Both the position numbers and the translations under genes were made by a program. From Oleiphilaceae bacterium (GTDB lineage: Bacteria; Pseudomonadota; Gammaproteobacteria; Pseudomonadales; Oleiphilaceae): a stretch of DNA of 64,000 nucleotides. Positions 51,861 through 60,904 of the stretch are shown here, piece by piece. The notes under the pieces were generated by a model. The model was not told where the DNA came from and searched no databases. It was given only the letters and a program-made list of their open reading frames with translations. Numbering within the stretch: position 1 is the stretch's first letter; each line of letters begins with the position of its first letter. The DNA lies in assembly GCA_022447365.1 (NCBI GenBank), contig JAKVBL010000006.1, positions 62,001 through 126,000 of the forward strand, given 5' to 3'.

Positions 51861-53069
51861 TTACGCCACCATTTTTCCAATTAATGCCTCGCAAGTGCCC
51901 TTATCCATATACTTTGGTACCGGGTAATTTGCATGTGCTTCTTCCAGAGCAAGCTTCGCAATGCGCGGGATGTCTTCTTTTTTAAGGCTATCAAGTGTCT
52001 CTGGGATTTCGAACGACTGCAACATGCTACGTACTCTAGCTATAAATTTATCAGCGAGTTGTTTGTTGCTTTCTCTGCCTGTTTTTAAAGCACTAGCTTT
52101 TGCAAGTTCAGCAAGCTGAGGAATGATGTCGCTTTTCGAATAGTCCAAGATGTGTGGTAAGACGATCGAATTGGCGAGACCGTGAGGCGTTGAGTATAGA
52201 GCGCCAAAGTTATGCGCAATAGCGTGTACATAACCAACACCTGCTTTTGTAAATGCTAGTCCTGCATAATATGACGCCATGGCCATATTTTGGCGTGCCT
52301 CAAAGTTTTTTCCGTCATGTACTGCTGTTTCTAAATTTTCCATGATGAGTTTGGTCGCTGCTAATGCGTAACCACGTGTCTCATCCGTAGCATTAGTGGA
52401 AATGAACGACTCGATTGCATGAGTTAAAGCATCCATACCTGTTGCCGCAGTGACAGCAGGCGGAAGGCCAAGCATTAATTTACCGTCTAATGCCGCCATG
52501 GCTGGTACAAGCTTTGGATCAATGATTGGCGATTTTTGATGTGTATCTGGATCTGAAACGACCGAAACAATTGTGACTTCAGAACCTGTGCCTGCGGTTG
52601 TTGGCACAACGAATAACGGTAAAGGTGCTTTTCGGATTTTAAATAGCCCAGCCATTTTTTCGAGAGACTTATCGTTTGTAGCTCTTGCAGCAATGGCTTT
52701 ACTTGCATCAATAGGTGAGCCTCCACCAACAGCTAAAATCCCTTCGCATTTGTTTTTCTTGAGAATACTCAAGCCTTTTTCGACTTGATCATAAGTAGGG
52801 TCTGGAAGAATGCCGTCGTAAATAGTGACATTGATACCTTGTTCTTCTAGTTTTGCTTGAATTTTGTTGAGCAGTCCTATTTCTACAAGCACTTTGTCTG
52901 TGACAAGCAATAGCTTTTTGATGCCTAGGTGGTGAATGGCTTCACAAAGTTCTAGTGATGAGTCCGCGCCGGAAAAAAGAGTAGGCTTTGGCATTGGGAT
53001 AACGGCGGCCGCTACTTTAAGAGCTTTGGTTAGGCCTTTGTAGTATTGAACTTTTACTGGAAATAGCAT
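51861..53069 (-). CDS. Iron-containing alcohol dehydrogenase
   Basis: NAD-linked group III alcohol dehydrogenase of 402 residues. The nucleotide-binding region has GGGSPIDASKAIA (115-127) and TTAGTGSEVT (157-166). Metal ligands, by family spacing, are D213, H217, H282 and H296. The substrate (short- or long-chain alcohol, or aldehyde) is not determined by sequence. It is an insertion between rpsT and murJ relative to Pseudomonas. A perfect 32-bp palindrome lies 52 bases upstream of the ATG, pointing to control by a dimeric repressor. No terminator is obvious downstream. Confidence 0.9.
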   Translation of the reverse strand: MLFPVKVQYYKGLTKALKVAAAVIPMPKPTLFSGADSSLELCEAIHHLGIKKLLLVTDKVLVEIGLLNKIQAKLEEQGINVTIYDGILPDPTYDQVEKGLSILKKNKCEGILAVGGGSPIDASKAIAARATNDKSLEKMAGLFKIRKAPLPLFVVPTTAGTGSEVTIVSVVSDPDTHQKSPIIDPKLVPAMAALDGKLMLGLPPAVTAATGMDALTHAIESFISTNATDETRGYALAATKLIMENLETAVHDGKNFEARQNMAMASYYAGLAFTKAGVGYVHAIAHNFGALYSTPHGLANSIVLPHILDYSKSDIIPQLAELAKASALKTGRESNKQLADKFIARVRSMLQSFEIPETLDSLKKEDIPRIAKLALEEAHANYPVPKYMDKGTCEALIGKMVA

Positions 53070-53120
53070 GGATTTACTCGTCTAAATGAAATAATACAAA
53101 ACGCGTGATTATGCGTATCA

Positions 53121-53152
53121 CTTAAAATTAGAGTATATACTCTAATTTTAAG
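53121..53152. promoter_or_regulatory. Perfect 32-bp palindrome, probable operator
   Basis: The half-site CTTAAAATTAGAGTAT is followed immediately by its exact reverse complement, with no spacer. It sits between the alcohol dehydrogenase start (53069) and the small ORF at 53154. It contains TATACT, which on the minus strand could serve as a -10. Length and symmetry suit a TetR/MarR-type or other dimeric repressor. No regulator gene is adjacent. Confidence 0.8.
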
Positions 53153-53153
53153 A

Positions 53154-53267
53154 ATGGAAGAAAAGCCTGTTGATGAAACTTCTCTCGCCTTGATCAATTC
53201 GGCAGATTTTGTGCGATATGACTGGAGTGAAAGCGTTGTGGTAACTGTGTCACGGTTTTTGAAATAA
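53154..53267 (+). CDS. Possible 37-residue small protein
   Basis: A short open frame starts with ATG two bases after the 32-bp palindrome and ends at TAA 53265-53267. The product (MEEKPVDETSLALINSADF onward, ending VVVTVSRFLK) looks protein-like but matches nothing I know. The ribosome-binding site is poor (TTTTAAGA lies inside the palindrome arm). It could be a small protein, a leader peptide, a remnant of a larger gene, or chance. Confidence 0.3.
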   Translation: MEEKPVDETSLALINSADFVRYDWSESVVVTVSRFLK

Positions 53268-53278
53268 AACGTTACACA

Positions 53279-53295
53279 TTGCAAATTATTTGCAA
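53279..53295. promoter_or_regulatory. Perfect 17-bp palindrome upstream of the candidate small RNA
   Basis: TTGCAAAT, a central T, then ATTTGCAA. It lies about 24 bases before a TATAGT element (53319-53324), so a bound protein would sit at or just upstream of the -35 region. Confidence 0.6.
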
Positions 53296-53330
53296 CATAC
53301 AAATAGACGGTGGGGGCTTATAGTAAAAGC

Positions 53331-53423
53331 ATACCGAATGTGTTGCGATTCAGGCCCGCAACGTGATCGGCCAAGTTTTTAGTGATTTCGTTTCCAAGCC
53401 AGCTTTTTAGCGGGCTTTTTTTT
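53331..53423 (+). ncRNA. Candidate small RNA with intrinsic terminator
   Basis: An intrinsic terminator on the plus strand (stem 53396-53404 with 53409-53417, then a T run to 53423) has no annotated gene before it. About 70 bases upstream is TATAGT (53319-53324), one mismatch from TATAAT, though with no good -35. Between them, GTTGCG (53342-53347) and CGCAAC (53357-53362) form a hairpin. A transcript of about 93 bases with a 5' hairpin, a single-stranded middle and a terminator stem is the classic small-RNA shape. An alternative is that the terminator ends the 37-codon ORF transcript. Both flanking genes are on the minus strand. Confidence 0.45.
53396..53423 (+). terminator. Orphan plus-strand intrinsic terminator
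   Basis: AAGCCAGCT at 53396-53404 pairs with AGCGGGCTT at 53409-53417 (one mismatch) around TTTT, followed by Ts to 53423. The T tract exists only on the plus strand, so it does not serve the minus-strand dehalogenase gene. Confidence 0.8.
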
Positions 53424-53454
53424 GCTTTGAAAAGAGTGTTGGTGATAGCAAATA

Positions 53455-54375
53455 TTAGGCGCTGGCGCTCACGGAACTTTTAAGGTCGATATCTTCAAGC
53501 AGTTTATTTATCGCTGCAGCAAATTCTGCCCCAGCGTCTTCTTGTAAAAAGTGCCCGCCCTTGAGTGTAATGTGCTCTTGACCGTGAGCCCCCGGAATAC
53601 GCTTCTGCATGTATCTATCGCCTCCGCGCGTAATTGGGTCGCCATTGCTGAATGTGGTTAGGAATGGTTTTTCCCATTTCTCGAGGACTTTCCAAGCTTC
53701 TTTATTTGCGCTAGATGCTGGATTATCAGGGGAGATTGGGACGAGTGCAGGAAAAGCTCTTGTTCCAGCTTTGTATTTTGAGCTAGGAAACGGCGCATCG
53801 TAAGCACGTATTTCATCAGGACTAAGCGTTTTAAAACAGCCAGTGTTTATGATTTTCGCGATGGGAAACCAGGGGCTGTTTAATGCAAATGCGCGCCAAA
53901 TTTTAAATGCTTTTGGAACTGTCTCATCACCCGTGGGCAACATGCCGTTGCCAACTACGATGGCTTTAAATCTGTCTGAGTTCTCTGCGGCTAAGCGTAA
54001 GCCAAGTAGTGATCCCCAGTCTTGGCATACAAGAGTGATGTTGTTGAGCTCGAGTTGATCAATGAAATTAAGAAGCCAGTCAACATGTGTTTCGTAGCTA
54101 TAGTCGTTTTTATTGGTTGGTTTATCTGATTTTCCGAAGCCAATGAGATCTGGCGCAATCACTCTATGTCCAGCAGCTGCGCAAATAGGAATCATGTGTC
54201 GATATAAATACGACCATGTTGGTTCGCCATGGAGCATGAGAACGGGATCTGCATTTTTAGAACCTTCGTCAACATAGTGCATCCGCAAGCCATCAATATC
54301 TTTATAGTTGGGCTTGAAAGGGTAATTAGATAGGCGAGCAAAGCGAGAGTCTGGCGTGCGAATGAATGGAATCAT
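53455..54375 (-). CDS. Haloalkane dehalogenase (HLD-I, DhlA-like)
   Basis: Alpha/beta hydrolase of 306 residues that hydrolyses carbon-halogen bonds. The oxyanion region is HGEPTWSYLYR (49-59), with E51 next to it. The nucleophile D119 is followed by halide-binding W120 in CQDWGSLLG, the acid is D246 in SNGDPITRG, and the base is H275 in GGHFLQED. These place it in subfamily I with DhlA of Xanthobacter. The natural substrate is unknown; many marine bacteria carry such genes. It lies on the same strand upstream of the alcohol dehydrogenase, whose substrate class (alcohol) is the product class of this enzyme, but a structured 385-base gap separates them. Confidence 0.88.
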   Translation of the reverse strand: MIPFIRTPDSRFARLSNYPFKPNYKDIDGLRMHYVDEGSKNADPVLMLHGEPTWSYLYRHMIPICAAAGHRVIAPDLIGFGKSDKPTNKNDYSYETHVDWLLNFIDQLELNNITLVCQDWGSLLGLRLAAENSDRFKAIVVGNGMLPTGDETVPKAFKIWRAFALNSPWFPIAKIINTGCFKTLSPDEIRAYDAPFPSSKYKAGTRAFPALVPISPDNPASSANKEAWKVLEKWEKPFLTTFSNGDPITRGGDRYMQKRIPGAHGQEHITLKGGHFLQEDAGAEFAAAINKLLEDIDLKSSVSASA

Positions 54376-54465
54376 GTATAGCCTCTATATGTTTTTATTT
54401 TTTATCTCGGTAATGCTAGCGGGATGATCAAAAAAACACCAGAGGCAAAAGATTTCGCGATGCGC

Positions 54466-54786
54466 TTAGTCTTTTAGATCTAGATATCCACGCTGAATCG
54501 ATGTTTCAAATGCTTTAGAACCCTCCGCCAACTCCTCAAAGCGTAAACGGTGAGCACGAAGTTTTTGCATTTCGTCGTTGCTAGGGAAATTCTCAGTTCC
54601 CTCATACTGCTTACATAGCGTGTATAGATGCTCTAAATATTCTGCGCGACTGCGTGCTACTAGTTCGACAATAGGCTGGAGATCGCTGATGCAAAGCTCA
54701 TCAATTTTAGGGTTGATTTGCTCCTTGTTTGTCGTTTTTAAAAGCTGCTCAAATTGCATAAGTAAGCGATTAATGCTCTTGTCCAT
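54466..54786 (-). CDS. Small helical hypothetical protein
   Basis: A 106-residue soluble protein with no signal or membrane segment. It is rich in Leu, Glu and Lys and looks all-helical, with possible coiled coil over the second half (QKLRAHRLRFEELAEGSKAF). I do not recognise the family. The start is supported by a weak AGGTGAA before ATG. It lies divergently next to murJ and 90 bases upstream of the dehalogenase on the same strand. Confidence 0.6.
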   Translation of the reverse strand: MDKSINRLLMQFEQLLKTTNKEQINPKIDELCISDLQPIVELVARSRAEYLEHLYTLCKQYEGTENFPSNDEMQKLRAHRLRFEELAEGSKAFETSIQRGYLDLKD

Positions 54787-54888
54787 AATTCACCTCAGTT
54801 CTTCTTTATTCTCTAAGCATAGTGAAAGTCTCGCGATAGTCGAGTAGCATGGCGAGCATATTAATTGTTCAGAAAAATAAGACCTTGT

Positions 54889-56457
54889 ATGGATTCCGAG
54901 GCAAGCCAAAGTCCCGCTAAAAAAAATTTATTTCGTTCTTCCGCAATTGTTGGATTGATGACAATGGTGTCTCGCTTTCTAGGCTTAGCGAGAGACGTTG
55001 TTGTCGCTAATTTCTTTGGTGCCAGTGCCGGCGCAGATGCATTTTTTGTTGCTTTCAAAATCCCTAACTTTTTTCGACGCTTATTTGCCGAGGGAGCATT
55101 TTCGCAAGCCTTTATTCCCGTATTGGCAGATTACAAAGATGGGCAGGATCGAGATGCGGTCAGAACATTACTGGGTTCTGTTTTAGGTGTGCTCGGCGCA
55201 GTTCTATTTGTATTTAGTTTATTAGCTGTGCTCGGTGCTCCTTGGGTGACAGCACTGTTTGCTCCTGGCTTTTTGGATGAGCCTGCTAAGTACGAGCTTG
55301 CTAGCACTATGCTACAAATTACGTTCCCTTATCTTTTCTTGATATCGCTGACTGCGTTTGCCGGCGCGGTCTTAAATAGTTATGGAAACTTTGCTGTTCC
55401 AGCATTTACACCAGTACTGCTGAATTTGAGTTTGATTGCATCGGCGGTTTTTTTAACCCCTTTATTTGCTCAGCCGGTTATTGCGCTTGCGTGGGGTGTT
55501 TTTATCGCTGGTGTATTGCAGCTGTTTTTTCAATTGCCGTTTTTACTGCGATTGGGTTTGCTACCTAGGCCAATATTAGATTATCGGCATGAGGGCGTAC
55601 GCAAAATCGGTGCATTAATGTTGCCAGCAATGTTTGGGGTTTCGGTGAGCCAGATTAATTTATTGCTCGATACAATTCTCGCATCCTTGCTGCAAACAGG
55701 AAGCGTGTCTTGGCTGTATTACTCGGATAGATTGGTTGAGCTGCCGCTTGGAGTCTTTGGTATTGCGATTGCGACGGTGATTTTGCCGGCGCTTTCAGCA
55801 AATAATGCCGCAAAGTCGGAAGAGGCTTTTTCAGCCACTATCGATTGGGCTTTGAAAATGGTTCTTTTAATTGGCTTGCCTGCAGCACTTGCTTTAATCG
55901 TTTTGGCAGAACCATTAATCGCCGTGTTGTTTCATTATGGAGCTTTGAACGATACTGATGTGCTGCAGTCTGCTCACAGTTTGCGAGCATATGCTTTAGG
56001 CTTGTTGGCGTTTATGTTCGTCAAAGTCCTAGCGCCGGGTTTTTTCGCGCGAAAGGATATGCGTACACCGGTCAAAATTGGCATCTATGCCATGATCGCC
56101 AACATGGTATTTAATCTCGCGCTTATCTGGCCTTTACAGCACGCAGGGCTTGCGCTGGCTACTGCAATGTCGGCTTGGTTAAATGCAATTTGTTTATTGG
56201 TGGTTTTGAAGCGACAAGGCGTTTACAAGTCAGGTAATGGCTGGTTTGTATTTGTAATACGTTTGCTGGGTGCTGTCGTCGCTATGGTGTTAGTGGTTTC
56301 ATATTTGAATTCACCAACTCAAGAATGGTTGGTTTGGGATGTTTGGCAGCGTATCTCGACGATTGGTTTGCTTGTCATCTGTGGAATCTTTAGTTACTTC
56401 ATTGTTTTGCTTTGCTTGGGTTTAAACTTGAAAAATATGCTTAAGCAAAAGGTGTAG
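54889..56457 (+). CDS. murJ: Lipid II flippase MurJ
   Basis: Inner-membrane transporter that flips lipid II to the periplasm for peptidoglycan synthesis. I start it at ATG 54889 (MDSEASQSPAKKNLFRSSAIV), giving 522 residues; an in-frame TTG at 54865 is less likely. It begins with the conserved LFRSSAIVGLMTMVSRFLGLARDV and has PNFFRRLFAEGAFSQAF in the first cytoplasmic loop. About 14 membrane segments can be counted. It is essential in most bacteria. In Pseudomonas it directly follows rpsT; here accessory genes intervene. Confidence 0.95.
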   Translation: MDSEASQSPAKKNLFRSSAIVGLMTMVSRFLGLARDVVVANFFGASAGADAFFVAFKIPNFFRRLFAEGAFSQAFIPVLADYKDGQDRDAVRTLLGSVLGVLGAVLFVFSLLAVLGAPWVTALFAPGFLDEPAKYELASTMLQITFPYLFLISLTAFAGAVLNSYGNFAVPAFTPVLLNLSLIASAVFLTPLFAQPVIALAWGVFIAGVLQLFFQLPFLLRLGLLPRPILDYRHEGVRKIGALMLPAMFGVSVSQINLLLDTILASLLQTGSVSWLYYSDRLVELPLGVFGIAIATVILPALSANNAAKSEEAFSATIDWALKMVLLIGLPAALALIVLAEPLIAVLFHYGALNDTDVLQSAHSLRAYALGLLAFMFVKVLAPGFFARKDMRTPVKIGIYAMIANMVFNLALIWPLQHAGLALATAMSAWLNAICLLVVLKRQGVYKSGNGWFVFVIRLLGAVVAMVLVVSYLNSPTQEWLVWDVWQRISTIGLLVICGIFSYFIVLLCLGLNLKNMLKQKV

Positions 56458-56631
56458 TGATACCTAGTGAACTGTACGCTATTCTCTTAGTTTGTTAATT
56501 CATTAAACAAAGCTGTGATCTAAGTCGAAAAACCTAGTGGTGTTGTCTTTATTTTGTTCAGTTAACAGGATTTAATAAGCGATAACTTAAGTTTACACAG
56601 TGTTTTGGCAAGCGAATTTCGCGGAGATCTC

Positions 56632-56940
56632 ATGAAACTTTTTATATCAGCGTTCACAGCTTTTGTGCTCATTTTTGTATCTGCTGCTTCGTATGCCAAT
56701 GATGATGAGTTTAAGCCTGCCTACCAGAATATCGATTCTTATGATTTAGATGACTCCGATAAATTATTTGTTCGTCACAAGGGGCGTAACTACTACACAT
56801 CAGGCAAAGATGCTGGTGATAACACTATTCGAGTGAATGAGAATAATGAAGAGTCGACTGATGAGACGGTCGGTATTTTAACGTTTTTGATTGCTCCAGC
56901 GGCTATTGTTTACATGAACTTGACCGGGTGGTGGGAATAA
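56632..56940 (+). CDS. Small exported or membrane protein of unknown function
   Basis: A 102-residue protein starting at ATG 56632 (GGAG six bases upstream; a longer frame to 56605 is unlikely). A signal peptide of about 21 residues ends near SAASYA, a polar acidic stretch follows (DDEFKPAYQNIDSYDLDDSDK, HKGRNYYTSGKDAGDN), and a hydrophobic segment near the end (ILTFLIAPAAIVYMNLTGWW) could be a membrane anchor. I do not recognise it. It sits alone between murJ and ribF, where the Pseudomonas order has no gene. Confidence 0.7.
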   Translation: MKLFISAFTAFVLIFVSAASYANDDEFKPAYQNIDSYDLDDSDKLFVRHKGRNYYTSGKDAGDNTIRVNENNEESTDETVGILTFLIAPAAIVYMNLTGWWE

Positions 56941-56996
56941 AACATCGCTTGACGAATAAAATTTTCCTTTCTTTCACCTAAACCATGGGCGCTTGA

Positions 56997-57026
56997 TTGA
57001 ATAAGTGCCTCCTCAACATTTATAAT
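56997..57026 (+). promoter_or_regulatory. Probable promoter of the ribF-ileS-lspA-fkpB-ispH operon
   Basis: TTGAAT at 56997-57002 and a perfect TATAAT at 57021-57026 are separated by 18 bases. The predicted start near 57033 leaves a short leader of about 26 bases before ribF. Confidence 0.55.
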
Positions 57027-57058
57027 TCCCAGCTATTTTTTGCAGTGATGTAGGGCAA

Positions 57059-58033
57059 ATGAAGCTCCTTCGAGGCTTATACAACAACCCTCTTCCAGAG
57101 GAAGGGTGTGTCGCAACGATTGGAAATTTCGATGGTGTTCATCTGGGGCACCAAGAAATTGTACGTCGTGTTGTTGAGCGGGCTAGTGATCTTAATCTCC
57201 CCTCGGTTGTCGTCGTGTTCGAACCTCAACCGCAAGAGTATTTTAAAGGCGAGCAGGCACCCGCGCGTTTAATGCGATTTCGTGACAAGTACGAATGTCT
57301 GCAAAATTACGGCTTAGATTATATTTGCGTACTTCAATTTAATGAGAAGTTTCGTGCCCTCACTGCCAAAGCATTTATTGATCAAGTTTTGGTGAATCAC
57401 TTAAAAGTGAAACACTTGGTCGTTGGAGATGACTTTCGTTTTGGCGGAGATCGCCAAGGTGATTTTCAAGCCTTGTTAAATGCTGGTGAGGAATTTGGCT
57501 TTACGGTTGAAAATTCCGATACCTACAAAGTTGAGGGTACAGAGACCCAAGCTCGCGTTAGCTCTACATTGGTCCGCGTTAAGTTAGCAGACGGTGAGTT
57601 TGATACGGTTGAAAGATTGCTCGGTCGTCCTTATACCTTGTCGGGACGCGTGATGTATGGGCAACAGCTTGGCAGAACGATTGGCTTTCCCACGGCCAAC
57701 ATTGCATTGCGTCGAAAGAGCAACCCACTAAAGGGTGTGTTTGCATTACAAGTCGATGTAATGAGCGGTGATCATGCCGGTTCATATTACGGCGTGGCTA
57801 ATTTGGGTAAGAAACCTAGTGTTGGTGAATTTGACGCCAACTTAGAAATACATATTTTTGACTTCTCTGGCGATATATATGGTCAGAGAGTACAGGTAGA
57901 GTTCCTGAAAAAAATTCGCAATGAGCAGAAGTTTGAGAGCCTTCAAGCACTGCAAGAACAAATAGAACGCGATAACGTCGCTGCGAGAGAGTTCGTAGCA
58001 CAACTTAATGAGAATGAAGCGAAAAGACTATGA
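57059..58033 (+). CDS. ribF: Bifunctional riboflavin kinase/FAD synthetase RibF
   Basis: Makes FMN then FAD. It has 324 residues. The N-terminal adenylyltransferase has the nucleotide motif [15 protein letters not shown] and [13 protein letters not shown]. The C-terminal flavokinase (about 185-310) has [11 protein letters not shown] and GVFAL. It follows a probable promoter and is overlapped by ileS by four bases (ATGA). Confidence 0.96.
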   Translation: MKLLRGLYNNPLPEEGCVATIGNFDGVHLGHQEIVRRVVERASDLNLPSVVVVFEPQPQEYFKGEQAPARLMRFRDKYECLQNYGLDYICVLQFNEKFRALTAKAFIDQVLVNHLKVKHLVVGDDFRFGGDRQGDFQALLNAGEEFGFTVENSDTYKVEGTETQARVSSTLVRVKLADGEFDTVERLLGRPYTLSGRVMYGQQLGRTIGFPTANIALRRKSNPLKGVFALQVDVMSGDHAGSYYGVANLGKKPSVGEFDANLEIHIFDFSGDIYGQRVQVEFLKKIRNEQKFESLQALQEQIERDNVAAREFVAQLNENEAKRL

Positions 58034-60870
58034 GTGATTATAAGCACACCTTGAATTTGCCGGATACCGAATTTCCGATGCGCGGCAACCTCGCTCAGCG
58101 TGAGCCAGGTATGTTGAAGCAATGGCAAGATCAGGATCTTTATCAAAAGATTCGCGATGCGCGCCAAGGTGCTGAAAAGTTTATTTTGCATGATGGCCCT
58201 CCATACGCGAACGGCAACATCCACATTGGTCACTCTGTTAATAAAATTCTTAAAGACATTATCGTGAAATCGAAAACCATGAGTGGTTTCGATGCGCCAT
58301 ATATCCCAGGTTGGGACTGCCACGGTTTGCCAATCGAACACAATGTTGAAAAGAAAATTGGTAAAGCAGGCGTTAAGGTTGAGTTCTCGGCGTTCCGTAA
58401 AGCGTGTCGTGAATATGCAGCGAAGCAAGTAGCTGGTCAGAAAGAAGACTTCATTCGTTTAGGTGTTTTTGGTGATTGGGATAAGCCTTATCTCACCATG
58501 GACTTCAAGTTCGAAGCCGACATTATTCGTGCATTAGGCAAGATCATTGATAACGGCCACTTAGTAAAAGGCTTTAAGCCAGTTTACTGGAGTGTGGTGG
58601 GTGGTTCTGCGTTGGCTGAAGCTGAAGTTGAATATCAAGACAAAGAAAGTACAGCTATTGATGCCCGTTACGATGTTGTCGATCGAGCTTCTGTGTTTGG
58701 TAAATTTGGTGCCGCCGATAATGGCCAAAATCTTTCTATCGTAATTTGGACAACAACGGCTTGGACGCTTCCATCTAGCCAAGCGGTTTCTTTGAATCCT
58801 GATCTTGATTATTCCTTAGTGAAAGTCGATCTAGGATTGGGCGAAGAACTTGTGGTTCTTGCGCAAGCACTCGTTGATGATGCTATGGAGCGTTATGGTG
58901 CTGAAAACTTTGAAGTCGTTGGCTCGGCGAAAGGTTCTGATCTTGAAGGTGAGTTGTTGATTCATCCTTTCTACCGCGACAAGCAGCTTCCTGTACTAGT
59001 TGGTGATCACGTAACAACAGATGCTGGTACGGGTGCAGTACATACAGCACCTGACCATGGTGTTGATGACTTCAATGTTGGCAATAAGTACGGCTTAAAA
59101 ACACTTAACTATGTCGACGATAACGGTGTTTATCGCGATATCGTTCCGATGTTTGCAGGTCAGCACGTTTATAAAGCCGACGGTCCGGTTCTTGAAGCGT
59201 TAACTAACGAAGGCAAGTTAGTTCTTAGCAAAAAGTTCTCGCACAGCTACCCGCATTGCTGGCGTACAAAAACGCCACTAATCTTCCGTGCAACGCCTCA
59301 GTGGTTTGTGAGCATGACGGAAAATGGCTTGAAAGATAAAGCGCTAGAAGCTGTGAAAGGCGTTAAATGGGTGCCATCTTGGGGTCAAAATCGTATTGAA
59401 GCGATGCTTGAGCAAAGCCCTGATTGGTGTATCTCACGTCAGCGTACTTGGGGTGTTCCGATTGCCTTGTTCGTGCACAAAGAAACTCAAGAACTTCATC
59501 CAAAAACGTCAGAGCTGATTGAACAAGTGGCTCAGCGTGTCGAAGGCACTGGCATGGATGCATGGTTCGATTTAGATGCTTCAGAGCTACTTGGCGATGA
59601 TGCAGACAACTGGAACAAAGTAACCGATACCTTAGATGTATGGTTCGACTCTGGTGTGACACATGCAGCGGTACTTGAACAGCGCGCAGAGCTTGGTCAA
59701 TACCCGGCAGATCTTTACTTAGAAGGTTCGGATCAGCACCGTGGTTGGTTCCAGTCATCTTTGAAAACTGGTATTGCGATCAAAGGTGAAGCGCCATACA
59801 AGCAAGTGCTTACACATGGCTTTACCGTGGATGGTGAAGGTCGCAAGATGTCTAAGTCCATTGGTAACGTGGTTTCGCCGCAAGAAGTGATGAACAAGCT
59901 TGGTGCAGATATCCTACGTTTGTGGGTTGCTGCGACGGACTACAGCGGTGACATGACGGTATCGGATGAAATCCTCAAGCGTACAGCAGATTCATATCGC
60001 CGTATTCGTAATACCGCGCGATTCTTGTTAAGTAATATCAATGGTTTTGATCCAAAAGCGGACTTAGTACCGAATGATCAAATGATTGCACTAGATCGTT
60101 GGGCTGTAGATCAGGCACTTCAACTGCAAGCAGAGCTTCAAGAAGCGTATGACAACTACAACTTCTTAGGCGTGTTCCAGAAGTTGGTTCAGTTCTGTGT
60201 TGGTGAGTTGGGTGGTTTCTACTTAGATATCATCAAAGACCGTCAGTACACCACGCAAGCGAATAGCTTGGCTCGTCGTTCTTGTCAGACTGCGATGTAT
60301 CATATTCTAGAAGCAATGACGCGCTGGATGGCGCCAATCTTAAGCTTCACGGCTGATGAGATCTGGGCTGTTATGCCGCAGCCAGTATCAGGTGAGCGAG
60401 AAGAGAGCGTATTCTTGGCTGAGTGGTATACCGACTTAGTTGCACTTTCAGATGATGAGCCGCAAGGTCGTGACTTCTGGAATAAAGTGATGGCGGCAAA
60501 AGAAGCTGTTAATAAGTGTATCGAAGAAGAGCGTAATGCCGGCAATGTAAAAGGCTCACTAACGACTGTAGTTAGTTTGTACTGTGAAGGTGATTTGGCT
60601 GACACCTTGAGCACCTTAGGCGAAGAGTTGCGTTTCGTATTGATTACCTCTGGCGCACGCGTGCTTGGCTTGAGTGATGATGGCCATGCCGATGCGAAGC
60701 CTTCTGACTTAGAAGGTTTGCTTGTGAAGGTTCAACCTAGCTCTGATGTGAAGTGTGATCGTTGCTGGCACCACCGTCCGGAAGTCGGCACGATTGAAGC
60801 GCACAAGGATCTGTGTCAGCGCTGTGTTGATAATATCGATGGCGAAGGTGAATCGCGTCAGTATGCTTAA
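58030..60870 (+). CDS. ileS: Isoleucyl-tRNA synthetase
   Basis: Class I synthetase of 946 residues with editing domain. The HIGH motif is HIGH in [17 protein letters not shown] and KMSKS appears in [10 protein letters not shown]. The C-terminal zinc finger has CDRC and CQRC pairs. The CP1 editing domain includes [12 protein letters not shown]. Codon use is regular, indicating high expression. It overlaps ribF by four bases, and lspA follows after 34. Confidence 0.98.
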   Translation: MSDYKHTLNLPDTEFPMRGNLAQREPGMLKQWQDQDLYQKIRDARQGAEKFILHDGPPYANGNIHIGHSVNKILKDIIVKSKTMSGFDAPYIPGWDCHGLPIEHNVEKKIGKAGVKVEFSAFRKACREYAAKQVAGQKEDFIRLGVFGDWDKPYLTMDFKFEADIIRALGKIIDNGHLVKGFKPVYWSVVGGSALAEAEVEYQDKESTAIDARYDVVDRASVFGKFGAADNGQNLSIVIWTTTAWTLPSSQAVSLNPDLDYSLVKVDLGLGEELVVLAQALVDDAMERYGAENFEVVGSAKGSDLEGELLIHPFYRDKQLPVLVGDHVTTDAGTGAVHTAPDHGVDDFNVGNKYGLKTLNYVDDNGVYRDIVPMFAGQHVYKADGPVLEALTNEGKLVLSKKFSHSYPHCWRTKTPLIFRATPQWFVSMTENGLKDKALEAVKGVKWVPSWGQNRIEAMLEQSPDWCISRQRTWGVPIALFVHKETQELHPKTSELIEQVAQRVEGTGMDAWFDLDASELLGDDADNWNKVTDTLDVWFDSGVTHAAVLEQRAELGQYPADLYLEGSDQHRGWFQSSLKTGIAIKGEAPYKQVLTHGFTVDGEGRKMSKSIGNVVSPQEVMNKLGADILRLWVAATDYSGDMTVSDEILKRTADSYRRIRNTARFLLSNINGFDPKADLVPNDQMIALDRWAVDQALQLQAELQEAYDNYNFLGVFQKLVQFCVGELGGFYLDIIKDRQYTTQANSLARRSCQTAMYHILEAMTRWMAPILSFTADEIWAVMPQPVSGEREESVFLAEWYTDLVALSDDEPQGRDFWNKVMAAKEAVNKCIEEERNAGNVKGSLTTVVSLYCEGDLADTLSTLGEELRFVLITSGARVLGLSDDGHADAKPSDLEGLLVKVQPSSDVKCDRCWHHRPEVGTIEAHKDLCQRCVDNIDGEGESRQYA

Positions 60871-60904
60871 TCAATAGCAATTAAATAGAGCAGGGTTACT
60901 AAGT

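Noticed and set aside
56490..56512. AT-rich inverted repeat after murJ as a terminator
   Set aside because: The arms (TTTGTTAAT and ATTAAACAAA) need a bulge, contain almost no GC pairs and have no T tract.
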